Part shown: positions 1 through 9,083 of the stretch, in pieces
How the letters are laid out: every line of letters begins with the position of its first letter
Numbering within the stretch: position 1 is the first letter of the stretch
Source: Phycisphaerales bacterium
Lineage (GTDB): Bacteria; Planctomycetota; Phycisphaerae; Phycisphaerales; SM1A02
Assembly (NCBI GenBank): GCA_029246705.1
Contig: JAQWMQ010000035.1
Span: 62,001-126,000, forward strand
Direction of reading: 5' to 3'
Length of the DNA stretch: 64,000 bases
The notes under the pieces: generated by a model
Databases searched by the model: none
Told to the model about the DNA's origin: nothing
The model's input: the letters and a program-made list of their open reading frames with translations, nothing else
Position numbers and translations under genes: made by a program

Positions 1-2584
1 GCAAGAGGGCACGGTTGCCGGGAGCCTCGAGCACCTGCCGTTCTCCACCGAGGGAACGGGTGAGATCGGCGACCGCGCTGACCAGCCAGCCGACGCCCCC
101 CACCACCATCGCTCGCTGACTCGTGCCGTCGGCACGTTCGAACTCGACGGCCACCACCACCGGTTGGGCTTCCGTGAATCGAGCGTCCTCGGGAATCTCC
201 GCACGCTGCTGGATGATTTCGGATCGCCAATCCTCCTCGAGCCATCGCGTGGGTCCGGGCTCCACCGCCCACAGGGTCTTCACTGACTTCGAATCGGAGG
301 CCCCGAGGCTGATGGGTTCGAGAATCATGAGCGCCTGGGTGCCGACGGCCTGTGCCAGTGGATGGTCGGCGGTGCTGATCGGAGCGGGAATCTTCTGCCA
401 CTGCTGGGACTCGAAGGAAGTTTCGTCGACCGCGATCCGCTCGAGGATCACGCGGGTGGTGTCGGGTTGCACCCCGAGTGATGCGGCGATGTCGACCCAT
501 GGATCCGGTCGTCCCAGGACCGGCAGGATGCTTCGCCCCAGCGACAGGAGAACCGGCTCTCCCTGCTCGATCAAGGTGGTCGTGGCACGCAGGAGTGCTT
601 GCTCGCGCTTTGATATCTCAAGACCCTCACGACTCAACGGAGGAATCACGACCCATACCGGTCGAACGTTGGAAGGCGGAATCGGTCGATCACCCCCGTT
701 CACGTTCCACTCCTCGACTTCGAAACGGGCTGCGCGCAGGGCGTCGGACAACGCGAAGAGATCATTTCCATTCTGGGTCGGCTGGAGCAGGCGCTGCTCC
801 TCGGAATGAACGAAGACCACCCAGGGCGCCAGATCCATCTGGAGGGAGCGGATCGCACCGGAAAGAACCTCTTCACCCCGGAAACGCCGATCGAGCCGAA
901 CCGTGCCATCCCCGACATCGAGGGTGCGACGAGGAAACAACTGCCAGGCCGGTATCACTGCCGCACCGGAATCAGGAGCGATCACGATCGCGGCTTCACC
1001 ACCCTGGATGGCGCGCGAGGCTTCTGAAAGCGCAAGGGGCTCGAGTCGGTCGAGCAAGTCTGCCGACATCGCCAGATCGGTCGCGATCGCGTTGAATTCG
1101 GGGCCGGACTGCTGGGCCCAACGGCGAACTTCCAGCGGCAACCCATTCGAGGAGGACCATTGCTGGAGAAGGCGTGCAGTGGAGGTGAGCTGATCGGACC
1201 AGAACTCGAGGGTGGTCTGCAATGCAGTGCGAACCCCTTCGTGATCCGGAATCGGTCGCGCACCATCCGCACGCAACCCCTTGTCGATGAAGGCCTCCAG
1301 TTCGCCACTGTCCGCCGGCAATCGGGTCAGGGCACGTGCCAGCGTGGTGACCTCCTTGGCGATGGGATCATCAGCCGGCAACTGCGCGATCAGCGCACGG
1401 ATCGAAGGCAGCACCTTGACCGCGAAGTCGACAAGATCCTCGTAGGCGATTCGTGCACCGTCGATGGCCCCTTCGTAGGCGACGACTTCATCGCCGTAGA
1501 CCGTGCGAAGACGGGTCAGGAGATCCTCGAAGGCTTGAAGGGACTGTGGATCCAGCGGATCGATCCGATCGGCCACAAGAGCAGGTGAAGCCTCCTCGAA
1601 CCGACTCAACACCTCGTCCACCTGCTTGAGGACCAGGGGATCGTTTTCCGATTCGACCGCAAGCAGGTGGATCGACCAGTCACCCGCATCACCGGGCAAC
1701 TTCTCAAGAAGTTCGATGGTGCTGTCATCGAGCGCATAGGCACGCGTGCGCGTGAGATCAAAGGCGTTGCGCAGTTCGGGAAGATCCAGCAGGGCGATTC
1801 CCGCGATCATCGCCACCGCGACCCCGAGCACCTCGACGAAGGCGCGCACCACGCGCAATGGGGACAGGGCGACCCCCGGCCTGCGGCTGGCGGAAAGCGT
1901 CGTCAGCCAGAGCAACCCGATGGTGATGAGGAGGAAGTAGACGACATTCGAGGTATCAAGGAGACCCAGTGCGAAGTCGTTGGTTCGTCGGGTCGGGTCG
2001 ATCGAGAAGAGCATGGGTGCCCAGTCCGCAGGCACCAACGAGGGCAGCAAACGAGTGAGCAGGACCAGGGCCAGGGAGCTGAACAATGCCAGCAGGTAGG
2101 ACACCAACTGGCTTTCACTCGCAGTGGAGGCCAGCATGCCCAGGGCAAGCCAGCAACTGCCTGCGAGGAAGAGACCAAGCAAGCCACAACCGATCTCCCC
2201 CCAGTCGGGACGGCCGTAGATCTCGAGGATGAGCCCCAGGATCACGATCGGAACGCCCAGGAGCACCAACTGACAGAGGTTCGCTGCGAACTTGCCGAGG
2301 ACGATGCCCAATGCGTTGATCGGGGCGGTTTGCAGAATCTCCCAGGTCCCCTGTCGCCGCTCGTCGCTGAAACTCCGCATGGCCATCGCTGGCGCAACGA
2401 GCAGGAGGATCCAAGCAGAGACCCCCATCACCGGCTGGAGGGTCACTGGCCCACTGGGAACCAGCACCATGACGATGAAGACCAGTGAGACCAGGAAACC
2501 GGCCACTGCAAGGGTGGTCCAGCTGGCCAGGGTGCCTGCTGCCGAGCGGATCTCGCGCAGGTAGACCGCACCGAATCCCATCAT
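1..2584 (-). CDS. Fused ABC-2 permease / GldG-type auxiliary protein (partial, runs off left edge)
   Basis: This reading frame is open from the ATG at 2584 (or 2581) to base 1 with no stop, about 860 residues, so the C-terminus lies outside the window. The first ~245 residues form a six-helix ABC-2 permease with the motif MRSFSDERRQGTWEILQTAP, as in GldF. The rest is a long soluble region with scattered hydrophobic segments that resembles GldG-type ABC auxiliary proteins. In the gliding bacteria GldF and GldG are separate, whereas here they are one polypeptide. The start overlaps the stop of the upstream ATPase gene (2581-3570), so the two are translationally coupled and should form one exporter. 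The substrate is unknown. A gliding role is not implied, since such transporters occur widely in non-gliding bacteria. Confidence 0.8.
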   Translation of the reverse strand, partial: MMGFGAVYLREIRSAAGTLASWTTLAVAGFLVSLVFIVMVLVPSGPVTLQPVMGVSAWILLLVAPAMAMRSFSDERRQGTWEILQTAPINALGIVLGKFAANLCQLVLLGVPIVILGLILEIYGRPDWGEIGCGLLGLFLAGSCWLALGMLASTASESQLVSYLLALFSSLALVLLTRLLPSLVPADWAPMLFSIDPTRRTNDFALGLLDTSNVVYFLLITIGLLWLTTLSASRRPGVALSPLRVVRAFVEVLGVAVAMIAGIALLDLPELRNAFDLTRTRAYALDDSTIELLEKLPGDAGDWSIHLLAVESENDPLVLKQVDEVLSRFEEASPALVADRIDPLDPQSLQAFEDLLTRLRTVYGDEVVAYEGAIDGARIAYEDLVDFAVKVLPSIRALIAQLPADDPIAKEVTTLARALTRLPADSGELEAFIDKGLRADGARPIPDHEGVRTALQTTLEFWSDQLTSTARLLQQWSSSNGLPLEVRRWAQQSGPEFNAIATDLAMSADLLDRLEPLALSEASRAIQGGEAAIVIAPDSGAAVIPAWQLFPRRTLDVGDGTVRLDRRFRGEEVLSGAIRSLQMDLAPWVVFVHSEEQRLLQPTQNGNDLFALSDALRAARFEVEEWNVNGGDRPIPPSNVRPVWVVIPPLSREGLEISKREQALLRATTTLIEQGEPVLLSLGRSILPVLGRPDPWVDIAASLGVQPDTTRVILERIAVDETSFESQQWQKIPAPISTADHPLAQAVGTQALMILEPISLGASDSKSVKTLWAVEPGPTRWLEEDWRSEIIQQRAEIPEDARFTEAQPVVVAVEFERADGTSQRAMVVGGVGWLVSAVADLTRSLGGERQVLEAPGNRALL

Positions 2585-3570
2585 GGAAGCTCCCCTTCCG
2601 AGTCGGCGTCCGGGGACGCCGAGGGAGACCATCGACCGGATGCCGAGCCCTCGAGGGCAAGGAAGATCGACTCAAGGCTTTGACGCTGCTGTCGAAGCTC
2701 CCGGAGGCGGATGTCCATCTCACGGGCCATGCCAAGAACGACTTCGCGCAGGTCACTGCCATCGGCACTCAGGATGCTGAGGCGGCTCCAGTCGGTCTCG
2801 ATATCTTCGCTGCCGACTTCGCCAACCGAGTCGAGCCCCTGGAGCTTGGCCTGAAAGCGGGCCGCGTCGGTCTTCAAGACCTCGGCGATCACCGGGCGCC
2901 CGGAGACCTGCTCGAGAATCGACGCACGTGACCCCGTGGCAACCAGGCGGCCACCCGAGATCATCACCAGCCAGGTGCACGAGGCCTCGACCTCGGCCAG
3001 GAGGTGGCTGGAGAGCAGGACGGTTCGATCATCGGCGAGCGCACCGAGCAGGCTTCTGAATGCGGCTTGTTGTGCGGGGTCCAGACCGACCGTGGGCTCA
3101 TCGAGGATCAACAGGGGAGGATCAGCCAGGAGGGCCGCCGCCAGTCCGACTCGTTGGCGAAATCCCTTGCTGAGGGCTCCAATCAGACGCCGCCTGACGT
3201 CATCCAGGCCACAGCTGCCGGCCGAGCGTCCGATGGCTGCCCTCAGGTCCCGGCCTTTCAGCCCGCAGAGGCGTCCGCGAAACCGCAGGTACTCCTCAAC
3301 CCGGAGTTCAGGATCAAGGGGGGTGGATTCTGGGAGATAGCCGACCAGTCGACGAGCCGCGATCGGGGTTCGAGCGACATCCAGCCCACCCACCATCAAG
3401 CGCCCCGAATCAGGAGGAAAAAGACCGGTGATCATTCGAATCGTGGTGCTCTTGCCCGCACCATTGGGGCCCAGAAAACCACAGACCGAGCCTTTGGGGA
3501 CCTCGAAGGAAAGCCGATCGACCGCGCGAAGAGGTCCGTAGGTTCGGGTGAGTTCAGACGCCTCGATCAT
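2581..3570 (-). CDS. ABC exporter ATP-binding protein
   Basis: A 329-residue ABC ATPase. Visible motifs are Walker A GPNGAGKST near residue 40, the Walker B/D-loop region LLILDEPTVGLDP, and a switch histidine in LLSSHLLAEVE. The signature is degenerate (ALSKGFRQRVGLA), which is common in the CcmA/NatA/GldA group that drives ABC-2 exporters. About 100 residues after the nucleotide-binding domain resemble the accessory C-terminal part of this group. The ATG at 3570 is chosen because family homology begins there (MIEASELTRTYGP); an in-frame GTG at 3579 is possible. The longer open frame upstream has no homology. It overlaps the fused permease by 4 nt, giving an ATPase-permease operon. Confidence 0.88.
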   Translation of the reverse strand: MIEASELTRTYGPLRAVDRLSFEVPKGSVCGFLGPNGAGKSTTIRMITGLFPPDSGRLMVGGLDVARTPIAARRLVGYLPESTPLDPELRVEEYLRFRGRLCGLKGRDLRAAIGRSAGSCGLDDVRRRLIGALSKGFRQRVGLAAALLADPPLLILDEPTVGLDPAQQAAFRSLLGALADDRTVLLSSHLLAEVEASCTWLVMISGGRLVATGSRASILEQVSGRPVIAEVLKTDAARFQAKLQGLDSVGEVGSEDIETDWSRLSILSADGSDLREVVLGMAREMDIRLRELRQQRQSLESIFLALEGSASGRWSPSASPDADSEGELP

Positions 3571-3647
3571 GGTGGTCACTGAATCCCGGGGATCGTGGAG
3601 GGGGTGCACCCGAAGTCTAACACTCCCGAGGAACCTTCGTGTACGTC

Positions 3648-3677
3648 TTGCGGGTATGCCCCCATGCTCCCTACACT
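3648..3677 (+). promoter_or_regulatory. Candidate sigma70-type promoter for the GAF-receiver gene
   Basis: TTGCGG at 3648-3653 and TACACT at 3672-3677 are separated by 18 nt, 28 nt before the chosen ATG at 3706. It lies in the divergent region between the ABC ATPase and the signalling gene. Consensus match only. Confidence 0.35.
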
Positions 3678-3705
3678 GTGGGGGAACTCCTTGAACGAAA
3701 AGAGT

Positions 3706-5073
3706 ATGTCGGAATCGCGACCCTTGATCATCGCCGTGGGTCTCGACCTCGATGAGGCCGAACGCCATCGCCTCCAAGAACGTTTCGAGGTGCTTGAGGC
3801 CAGTACCACCGACAATGCGATCGAGTTGCTGCTTCAAGGAACGATCGCGGGTGATGCCACCAACAGCAACCGAGTCGATGGCGAAAGAGCTCGACGGCTT
3901 CAGACCCGCATCGACGAGATCGATGATGCCGGCGGAGACCTGCTCGATCTTGACGCTGAACGGGTGACCCCACTGAATCTTGCCGAGCGGCTTCGGCTGC
4001 TTGAATCAAGAGTGGCGGAAGCACTGCTCCAGTTGTTCAGCTGGCGTCACTTCGAGGTCCGTCTCCTTGACCGGGAATCCAAGCGACTCGAACTGGTGAT
4101 CGCCAACGGCATCGAACCACTCTCGATCGGCCACACCATCTCGGCCGAAGCCGAGGGCAACGGCATCTCGGGCTGGGTCGCTGCAACCGGGCGAAGCTAC
4201 ATCTGCAGGGACTGCTCGGACGACCCGCGGTACATGGGCGGTCTCGAAGGAGCAAGAAGCAGCCTGACCACGCCACTGCGACTGCATGACCGGGTGATCG
4301 GCGTGCTGAACGTCGAGTCGGACAAGATCGAACAATTCGACGACGAAGGCAGACTCCTCCTCGAACTCTACGGACGCTACGTCGCCATGGCGGTGAACAT
4401 CCTCGACATGCTGATCGTCGAACGCTACACCACCAACCGCAGGCTCTCGAACAATGTCATCACCGAACTGGAGACCCCGGTTCGAGAGATCGAGACCAAT
4501 GCCGAGGAGCTTCTCAAGGCCTACGTGGGTGATGCCCGCATGGTCGAGGGCCTTGACCGGATCATGGAATCCGTCACATCGATGCGAGCTCGCCTGCGCA
4601 GCTGCACCGCAGGCCCCCAGACGATCCTTGGCGCGGAAGGAGTCCTTCACCAGGAGGAACTCGAACCGGTCCTCAGTGGAAGGCATGTCCTGGTCGCGGA
4701 TGACGAACCGATGATCCGGCAGACCATCTGCGCGGTACTCGAGCAGAGAGGCTGCTCGGTCGAGGTCTGTACCGATGGGACTTCCGCGATCGACTCCCTG
4801 AACGAGATGAACAGCAGGAACATCAGCTTCGACCTGGTGATCTCCGATGTCCGCATGCCCGACCGCAATGGATACGAGGTCTTCAGGGCGGCAAAGAACC
4901 TGAACACGGAGACCCCGGTCATCCTGATGACGGGTTTCGGGTACGACCCCCACCACTCGATCGTTCGTTCCAGCCAGGAAGGCCTTCACTGCTTCCTCTT
5001 CAAGCCCTTCCAGATAGAACAGCTGCTCGAAGAGGTCTACAAGGCGCTCGTGATCAATCCGAGCGAAGGCTGA
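3706..5073 (+). CDS. GAF domain protein with C-terminal response-regulator receiver domain
   Basis: 455 residues. Residues 5-45 look like the beginning of a degenerate receiver-like fold. Residues ~95-235 form a GAF domain (GNGISGWVAATGR, then a conserved cysteine pair ICRDC). Residues 245-300 are helical and resemble a kinase dimerisation segment, but no phosphoacceptor histidine box or ATPase domain follows. Residues 327-450 are a complete receiver with acidic pair D332/D333, phosphoacceptor D381 (VISDVRMPDRNGYE), T409 and K433. There is no DNA-binding output domain. The ATG at 3706 is used because the upstream extension reads as low-quality sequence. It ends 1 nt before the stop of the convergent hybrid kinase gene, so it is a plausible partner of that kinase, although this is inferred from proximity only. 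Confidence 0.82.
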   Translation: MSESRPLIIAVGLDLDEAERHRLQERFEVLEASTTDNAIELLLQGTIAGDATNSNRVDGERARRLQTRIDEIDDAGGDLLDLDAERVTPLNLAERLRLLESRVAEALLQLFSWRHFEVRLLDRESKRLELVIANGIEPLSIGHTISAEAEGNGISGWVAATGRSYICRDCSDDPRYMGGLEGARSSLTTPLRLHDRVIGVLNVESDKIEQFDDEGRLLLELYGRYVAMAVNILDMLIVERYTTNRRLSNNVITELETPVREIETNAEELLKAYVGDARMVEGLDRIMESVTSMRARLRSCTAGPQTILGAEGVLHQEELEPVLSGRHVLVADDEPMIRQTICAVLEQRGCSVEVCTDGTSAIDSLNEMNSRNISFDLVISDVRMPDRNGYEVFRAAKNLNTETPVILMTGFGYDPHHSIVRSSQEGLHCFLFKPFQIEQLLEEVYKALVINPSEG

Positions 5074-5074
5074 A

Positions 5075-6745
5075 TCAGCCGGTAGCGAAGGCCTTGGCGA
5101 GGAAGGTCTCCAGTTCCTCGAGGTCGAATGGCTTCGAGATGACCAGTGCCTTGTGGTTGTCGAGGAAGTCTCCCGCACCCTCGGGGTCATAACCGGTCAT
5201 GAATATGATGGGCAGATCCGGCCATTGACTGCGCAGCTGCTCGGCAAGCTCCCGGCCGCTGAGACCGGGCATGACCATGTCGGTCAGCACGATGTCAAAG
5301 AGTTCGTCGCATTTGGCGACGATGGCAAGTGCATCCTCGGCACTGGCGGCCTCGGACACCGACCACCCCATGATCTTGAGCATTGCGGAGACGGGCTGAC
5401 GCACCATGTCCTCGTCCTCGACCAGCAGGATCCGACCGCAACGCGGCAGGTCATCGGACGAACTGCTGGCCTTGAAGACCTCTTCCTTGGTCTCTTCAGT
5501 CGACCGGAGATAGATCGAGAAGATCGTTCCCTCCTCAGGGGAGCTCTTGACATCCAATGCTCCCCTGATGCGTTCGATGATCCACCAGACCGTTGAAAGC
5601 CCGAGCCCGGTGCCCTTGCCCTGTTCCTTGGTCGTGAAGAAGGGCTCGAAGATGCGCTCCAGAATCTGGGGATCGATTCCGCTGCCGTTGTCGATGACTT
5701 CCAGGCAGAACCAGAGACCCGGGTCCAGCTCACCGAGCAGGCAGGTCCGTGTTTCCGAGATCGTGAGTGGCTTACCGGTGATCCGGATCGCTCCCCCCCT
5801 CTGTTTGAGGGCGTCCCGGGCATTGATCACGAGGTTGATCAGGATCTGCTGAAGGGCCGATGGATTGATCAGGACCGAACCGAGTGATTCGGAGGGTTCG
5901 ACCGACAAGTTGATGCGTTCACCCAGAAGAGGTCTCAGGATGTGTTCCACCTCGATGAAGGCCTGCTTGATATCGACCACGTCTTCAACGAGGGCCTGCT
6001 TTCGCCCGAAGGCAAGCAGTCGGGCGGTGAGCTCCGCCGCCCTGTTGGAGGCAACGAGAACGTGTTCGAGGTTTTGGATGACGTCGTCCGGTGAGGACGC
6101 CTGGCGAAGAGCCATCGATACATGTCCGTTGATGGCCAGCAGGATGTTGTTGAGATCGTGCGCAACGCCACCGGCAAGCTGGCCGATCGCCTCCATCTTC
6201 TGGGCTTGAAGCATGTTCTCTTCGGTTCGGGCGCGCCGCTCGATCTCATTCAGGAGCTGGACGTTCCGGTCCTTGAGTTCGTTGCTGGTATCACGTAGTT
6301 TTTCCGCGAGACACTGCGACTCGACCAAGCCACTCTTCTGGGTCTGCAGCAGCACCAGCATGTCGGTGATACCCGCATGCGGGGGGAAATCGGCCAGCCG
6401 GAGACCTTGATCGTGAAGGCTCTCCAGATCGATTATCCAGGGCTGGCAGAGGAAGAGCAGCAGCTTCTGGTCACCATTGACGTAGGGGTAGAACTGACCA
6501 CGAAGCCGAAGGTTGCCATCAACCGCAGCGAGAATGAAGAGCTCACCGACCGAACGTTGGATCTGCTCGAATTCAAGGAACCCTCGGGGCCGTTCGATGT
6601 TGAAGCAGGCGTCGAGCTTGCAGTGGGGAGCGGCCTTGGGGACAAGATCCCTCAGGCGATCCCCGGCACTGAAGATCTGCATGTCCCGATCCAGGACGAT
6701 GTGAAACGGAAATGCAGATCCGACGATGTTGGCTAGATTTTCCAT
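5075..6745 (-). CDS. Hybrid sensor histidine kinase with HNOBA-like N-terminal domain (H-NOX partner)
   Basis: 556 residues, with no transmembrane segment, so cytoplasmic. Residues 1-135 (AFPFHIVLDRDMQIFSAG, then the FYPYVNGDQKLLLFLCQPW region) match the haem-NO-binding-associated sensor domain that docks onto H-NOX proteins. A coiled coil spans ~140-180. The H-box is GGVAHDLNNILL with H196. The ATPase domain follows with an N-box (NLVINARDAL) and G-boxes (DNGSGIDP, GTGLGLSTVWWIIE). A C-terminal receiver has D489 in LTDMVMPGLSGRE. The H-NOX gene lies 66 nt upstream on the same strand, so the pair should sense nitric oxide or oxygen and relay the signal through the kinase to its own receiver. 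Family assignment of the N-terminal domain is by pattern and context. Confidence 0.88.
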   Translation of the reverse strand: MENLANIVGSAFPFHIVLDRDMQIFSAGDRLRDLVPKAAPHCKLDACFNIERPRGFLEFEQIQRSVGELFILAAVDGNLRLRGQFYPYVNGDQKLLLFLCQPWIIDLESLHDQGLRLADFPPHAGITDMLVLLQTQKSGLVESQCLAEKLRDTSNELKDRNVQLLNEIERRARTEENMLQAQKMEAIGQLAGGVAHDLNNILLAINGHVSMALRQASSPDDVIQNLEHVLVASNRAAELTARLLAFGRKQALVEDVVDIKQAFIEVEHILRPLLGERINLSVEPSESLGSVLINPSALQQILINLVINARDALKQRGGAIRITGKPLTISETRTCLLGELDPGLWFCLEVIDNGSGIDPQILERIFEPFFTTKEQGKGTGLGLSTVWWIIERIRGALDVKSSPEEGTIFSIYLRSTEETKEEVFKASSSSDDLPRCGRILLVEDEDMVRQPVSAMLKIMGWSVSEAASAEDALAIVAKCDELFDIVLTDMVMPGLSGRELAEQLRSQWPDLPIIFMTGYDPEGAGDFLDNHKALVISKPFDLEELETFLAKAFATG

Positions 6746-6811
6746 GAAGTCATCATCCGGGCAGCTGCACTGGGATCGGCTGCTGATTGTGGAACCGAGG
6801 GCAGAGGTGTC

Positions 6812-7360
6812 CTATGCGTCCATCTGGATGTCGAAGACGTCATGCTCGTCGACACCAGAACCTTCGCGACCATGCTGCACCTGGATGGTCGTCTCGAACT
6901 TCTCGGCAAGACCGTTCAACAGACCCACGACCAGGGGGGCGAGCCCCTTCCTCGACGAATAGTAGTGAAGGCGGAGTCGGTCACCGACCTGGTCGGTCAC
7001 TCTGAAGGAGGGCGGCTTGAGTTCGGGAAAGGTCAGCATGACACGCGAGTGCATCTGGTCCAGATTGCCCAGGAACTCCGGCAGGGTCTGCCCTGCCGCA
7101 TCCATCATGTGTCCGTAATTATCCTGGCCGACATACTTGACCCAGTAGCTCCCGAAGGTTTCGAGCACGGTTTCAGCCGGTATGCCGAGTTCCTCGGAGG
7201 CTGCCGACACCAGTGCGTAGGTGACGGCATCGTCGTACTGCTTCATCGACACGAAATCGTCTTCGTCGACGTTGGCGCGCTCCCGGACGTTTTCCCAGGT
7301 TTCCGCGCCGAATTCCTCGCAGATCAATTCACGAACGGCTTTGTTGATGAGTCCGTACAT
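6812..7360 (-). CDS. H-NOX haem-based nitric oxide/oxygen sensor
   Basis: 182 residues, the normal H-NOX length, beginning MYGLINKAVREL. The proximal haem ligand is H104 in NLDQMHSRV, and the haem-propionate motif YxSxR is Y133-S135-R137 in LHYYSSRKGLAPLV. Both sit where soluble guanylate cyclase and bacterial H-NOX proteins have them, so haem binding is expected. The ATG at 7360 has AGGAG upstream with about 8 nt spacing; the longer open frame starts outside the family. Bacterial H-NOX proteins usually bind NO at ferrous haem and inhibit or activate a neighbouring kinase or cyclase. Here the neighbour is the HNOBA-like hybrid kinase downstream. I could not place a distal-pocket tyrosine, so NO selectivity over oxygen is likely but not shown. 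Confidence 0.93.
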   Translation of the reverse strand: MYGLINKAVRELICEEFGAETWENVRERANVDEDDFVSMKQYDDAVTYALVSAASEELGIPAETVLETFGSYWVKYVGQDNYGHMMDAAGQTLPEFLGNLDQMHSRVMLTFPELKPPSFRVTDQVGDRLRLHYYSSRKGLAPLVVGLLNGLAEKFETTIQVQHGREGSGVDEHDVFDIQMDA

Positions 7361-7430
7361 GGCTTGTACTCCTAGATCGAACCCTGTTTTCATGAATGAT
7401 CATGGAAGCCCAGACTGGTGAGGACAGATA

Positions 7431-8537
7431 CTAAAGAACTGACTCGTTGGAAGATGATCTAACCTCGAGTATCCGGAAGAAATCCTCATGATCCTTGATG
7501 ATTCGTGCCCCACACAACCCTGGAACAGCTTTGGCCGTCGAAAGCACCTTCTGATGTATCGAGTCACCGATCTCCACCAGGAGCAGACCACCGGGCGCAA
7601 GCCATCGAGGTGCCTGTTCGATGATCGGACGGATGAGATCCAGCCCATCGGCTCCTCCTTGCAGGGCGACTGCCGGTTCATACTCGAGGACGTTGCGATC
7701 GAGCGCACCGTATTCGTCGTCGGTGACGTAGGGCGGGTTGGTGCAGATCAGGTCGAAGCCTCCGAGCTCCTCTTCCCTGAGCGGTTCGAAGAGTGATCCA
7801 CATCGACCCTCAAGAAGTTCGGAAACACCGTTGAGACGTGCATTTCGTACCGTCAGTTCGACTGCTTCCTTGATGATGTCGGTTGCGACGACACCCATGG
7901 CTCCCACTTCGTCGGGCATGTCCGTCGAGGTCGATCCGATTTCCGGAGGTTGCGGCTGCACTGCGACCGGACGATGGTCCAGGTCGATCACGGGCAGCTC
8001 CTCATCGGCCTGCCCGACCGTGGTCTGGACCGGCTCGGTGGCACGGGCACGATCGGAGACGCGACCTGCCCTCAGGGCGGAGAGCGAGCAGGCGATGCTG
8101 ACCCCGATGCAACCACTGCCCGAACACATGTCGAGCACCCGCCAGGGCCGATGGATTCCCCGTGAAGAGATCTCCGCAAGGGCAAGCTCGACCAGCCCCT
8201 CGGTGGCCGGCCGTGGGATCAGCGTGCAGGGCGCCACTTCGAACTCCCGCCCGAAAAACGGCCAGCTGCCGACCAGGTACTGGACCGGCTCGTGCCGTCC
8301 AGCGCGAGCGACCAGGTCCCTCAGTACCGACAGCTCTGAGGCATTGGCAACCCGATCCGGCTCCATATAGAGCTTGAGACGTTCGGATCGGATCGCGTGG
8401 CCGACCAGGAACTCCGCACAGACCCTGGGAGAATCCACTTCCTTCTCGGTGAGGTGGTCCTGGATCCAGCGGAGCAAACGCCTTGTGGTCCAAGGGTTGT
8501 CATCAGATTGAGTATTGGATTGGCTGCTTGTCGTCAT
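7431..8537 (-). CDS. prmC: Peptide chain release factor N5-glutamine methyltransferase
   Basis: 368 residues. It methylates the GGQ glutamine of release factors using S-adenosylmethionine. Residues 15-90 are the helical N-domain (LVGSWPFFGREFEV). The SAM motif is VLDMCSGSGCIGVSIA at 134-149, and the catalytic NPPY is at 267-270 (ICTNPPYVTDDEYGAL). Usual length is about 280-290. The excess is mainly a ~60-residue Pro/Glu/Thr-rich insertion (~152-213) between the SAM-binding loop and the strand carrying the acidic ribose-binding residue (VVATDIIKEAVEL). The frame is intact across it, so it looks like a real insertion and not a frameshift. The H-NOX gene follows 70 nt downstream, but no functional link is obvious. 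Confidence 0.9.
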   Translation of the reverse strand: MTTSSQSNTQSDDNPWTTRRLLRWIQDHLTEKEVDSPRVCAEFLVGHAIRSERLKLYMEPDRVANASELSVLRDLVARAGRHEPVQYLVGSWPFFGREFEVAPCTLIPRPATEGLVELALAEISSRGIHRPWRVLDMCSGSGCIGVSIACSLSALRAGRVSDRARATEPVQTTVGQADEELPVIDLDHRPVAVQPQPPEIGSTSTDMPDEVGAMGVVATDIIKEAVELTVRNARLNGVSELLEGRCGSLFEPLREEELGGFDLICTNPPYVTDDEYGALDRNVLEYEPAVALQGGADGLDLIRPIIEQAPRWLAPGGLLLVEIGDSIHQKVLSTAKAVPGLCGARIIKDHEDFFRILEVRSSSNESVL

Positions 8538-8612
8538 CAGGGCTCCCAGTCTAACACCCCCCCGAACGGGCTCAGGACGAGTATCATGCCCCCCCTTTCA
8601 CCAAGGATGACC

Positions 8613-9071
8613 ATGAGCAAGACCCATCTACCCACCACGGCCCTGGAAACCCTCTGTACGAGGATGAACCAGGCCGATGTCTTCAGCCAGGTCGAGCTCG
8701 ACAGCGACCGTGGGCGCCTGAGCTGCCAGGCCAGAGGCCCGGAATCCGAGGCAACCTACCGAGTAGAGTGGACTCCGGAGGGATGGGTCATAAGCCTTGT
8801 CACTCCAGATCGTTGGCTGAGTGAATCCATAGAGGCCGAGCTGGTCCATACCGGCGATTCGATCGAAGAGCTGCTCGAAGAGGAACTCATAGATCTCGGC
8901 TGCGATCCCGACGTAGTACGTGTCGAACACTTCAGGAGTGACGACATGCTCTACACGTTCCGGACGCCAATGGCTCAGGCATCGGAAATCGACGATGTCT
9001 GCACGTGGCTGCTTGCGTATGAAGCAACTTTTCGAGTGCTTGGCGACATGACCGCCGAGGACGAGGACTAA
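8613..9071 (+). CDS. Small acidic protein of unknown function
   Basis: 152 residues, acidic, with no signal peptide or membrane segment. The pattern of alternating strands and helices (YRVEWTPEGWVISLVTPDRW, then a Glu-rich helix IEELLEEELIDLG) suggests a small alpha/beta fold, loosely like YbjN or secretion-chaperone folds, but I do not recognise the family. The ATG at 8613 has AAGG 6 nt upstream; an in-frame ATG at 8607 (adding Met-Thr) is equally possible. The stop is 12 nt before the glycosyltransferase start, which suggests co-transcription and perhaps a role tied to that enzyme. Confidence 0.7.
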   Translation: MSKTHLPTTALETLCTRMNQADVFSQVELDSDRGRLSCQARGPESEATYRVEWTPEGWVISLVTPDRWLSESIEAELVHTGDSIEELLEEELIDLGCDPDVVRVEHFRSDDMLYTFRTPMAQASEIDDVCTWLLAYEATFRVLGDMTAEDED

Positions 9072-9083
9072 ACGGGAAGAAAG

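Noticed and set aside
123-2564. Several plus-strand open frames of 60-273 codons at the left edge
   Set aside because: They lie antisense to the continuous minus-strand permease/GldG-like frame, are rich in Arg, Ser, Gln and Asp in a way typical of shadow frames, and show no family motif.
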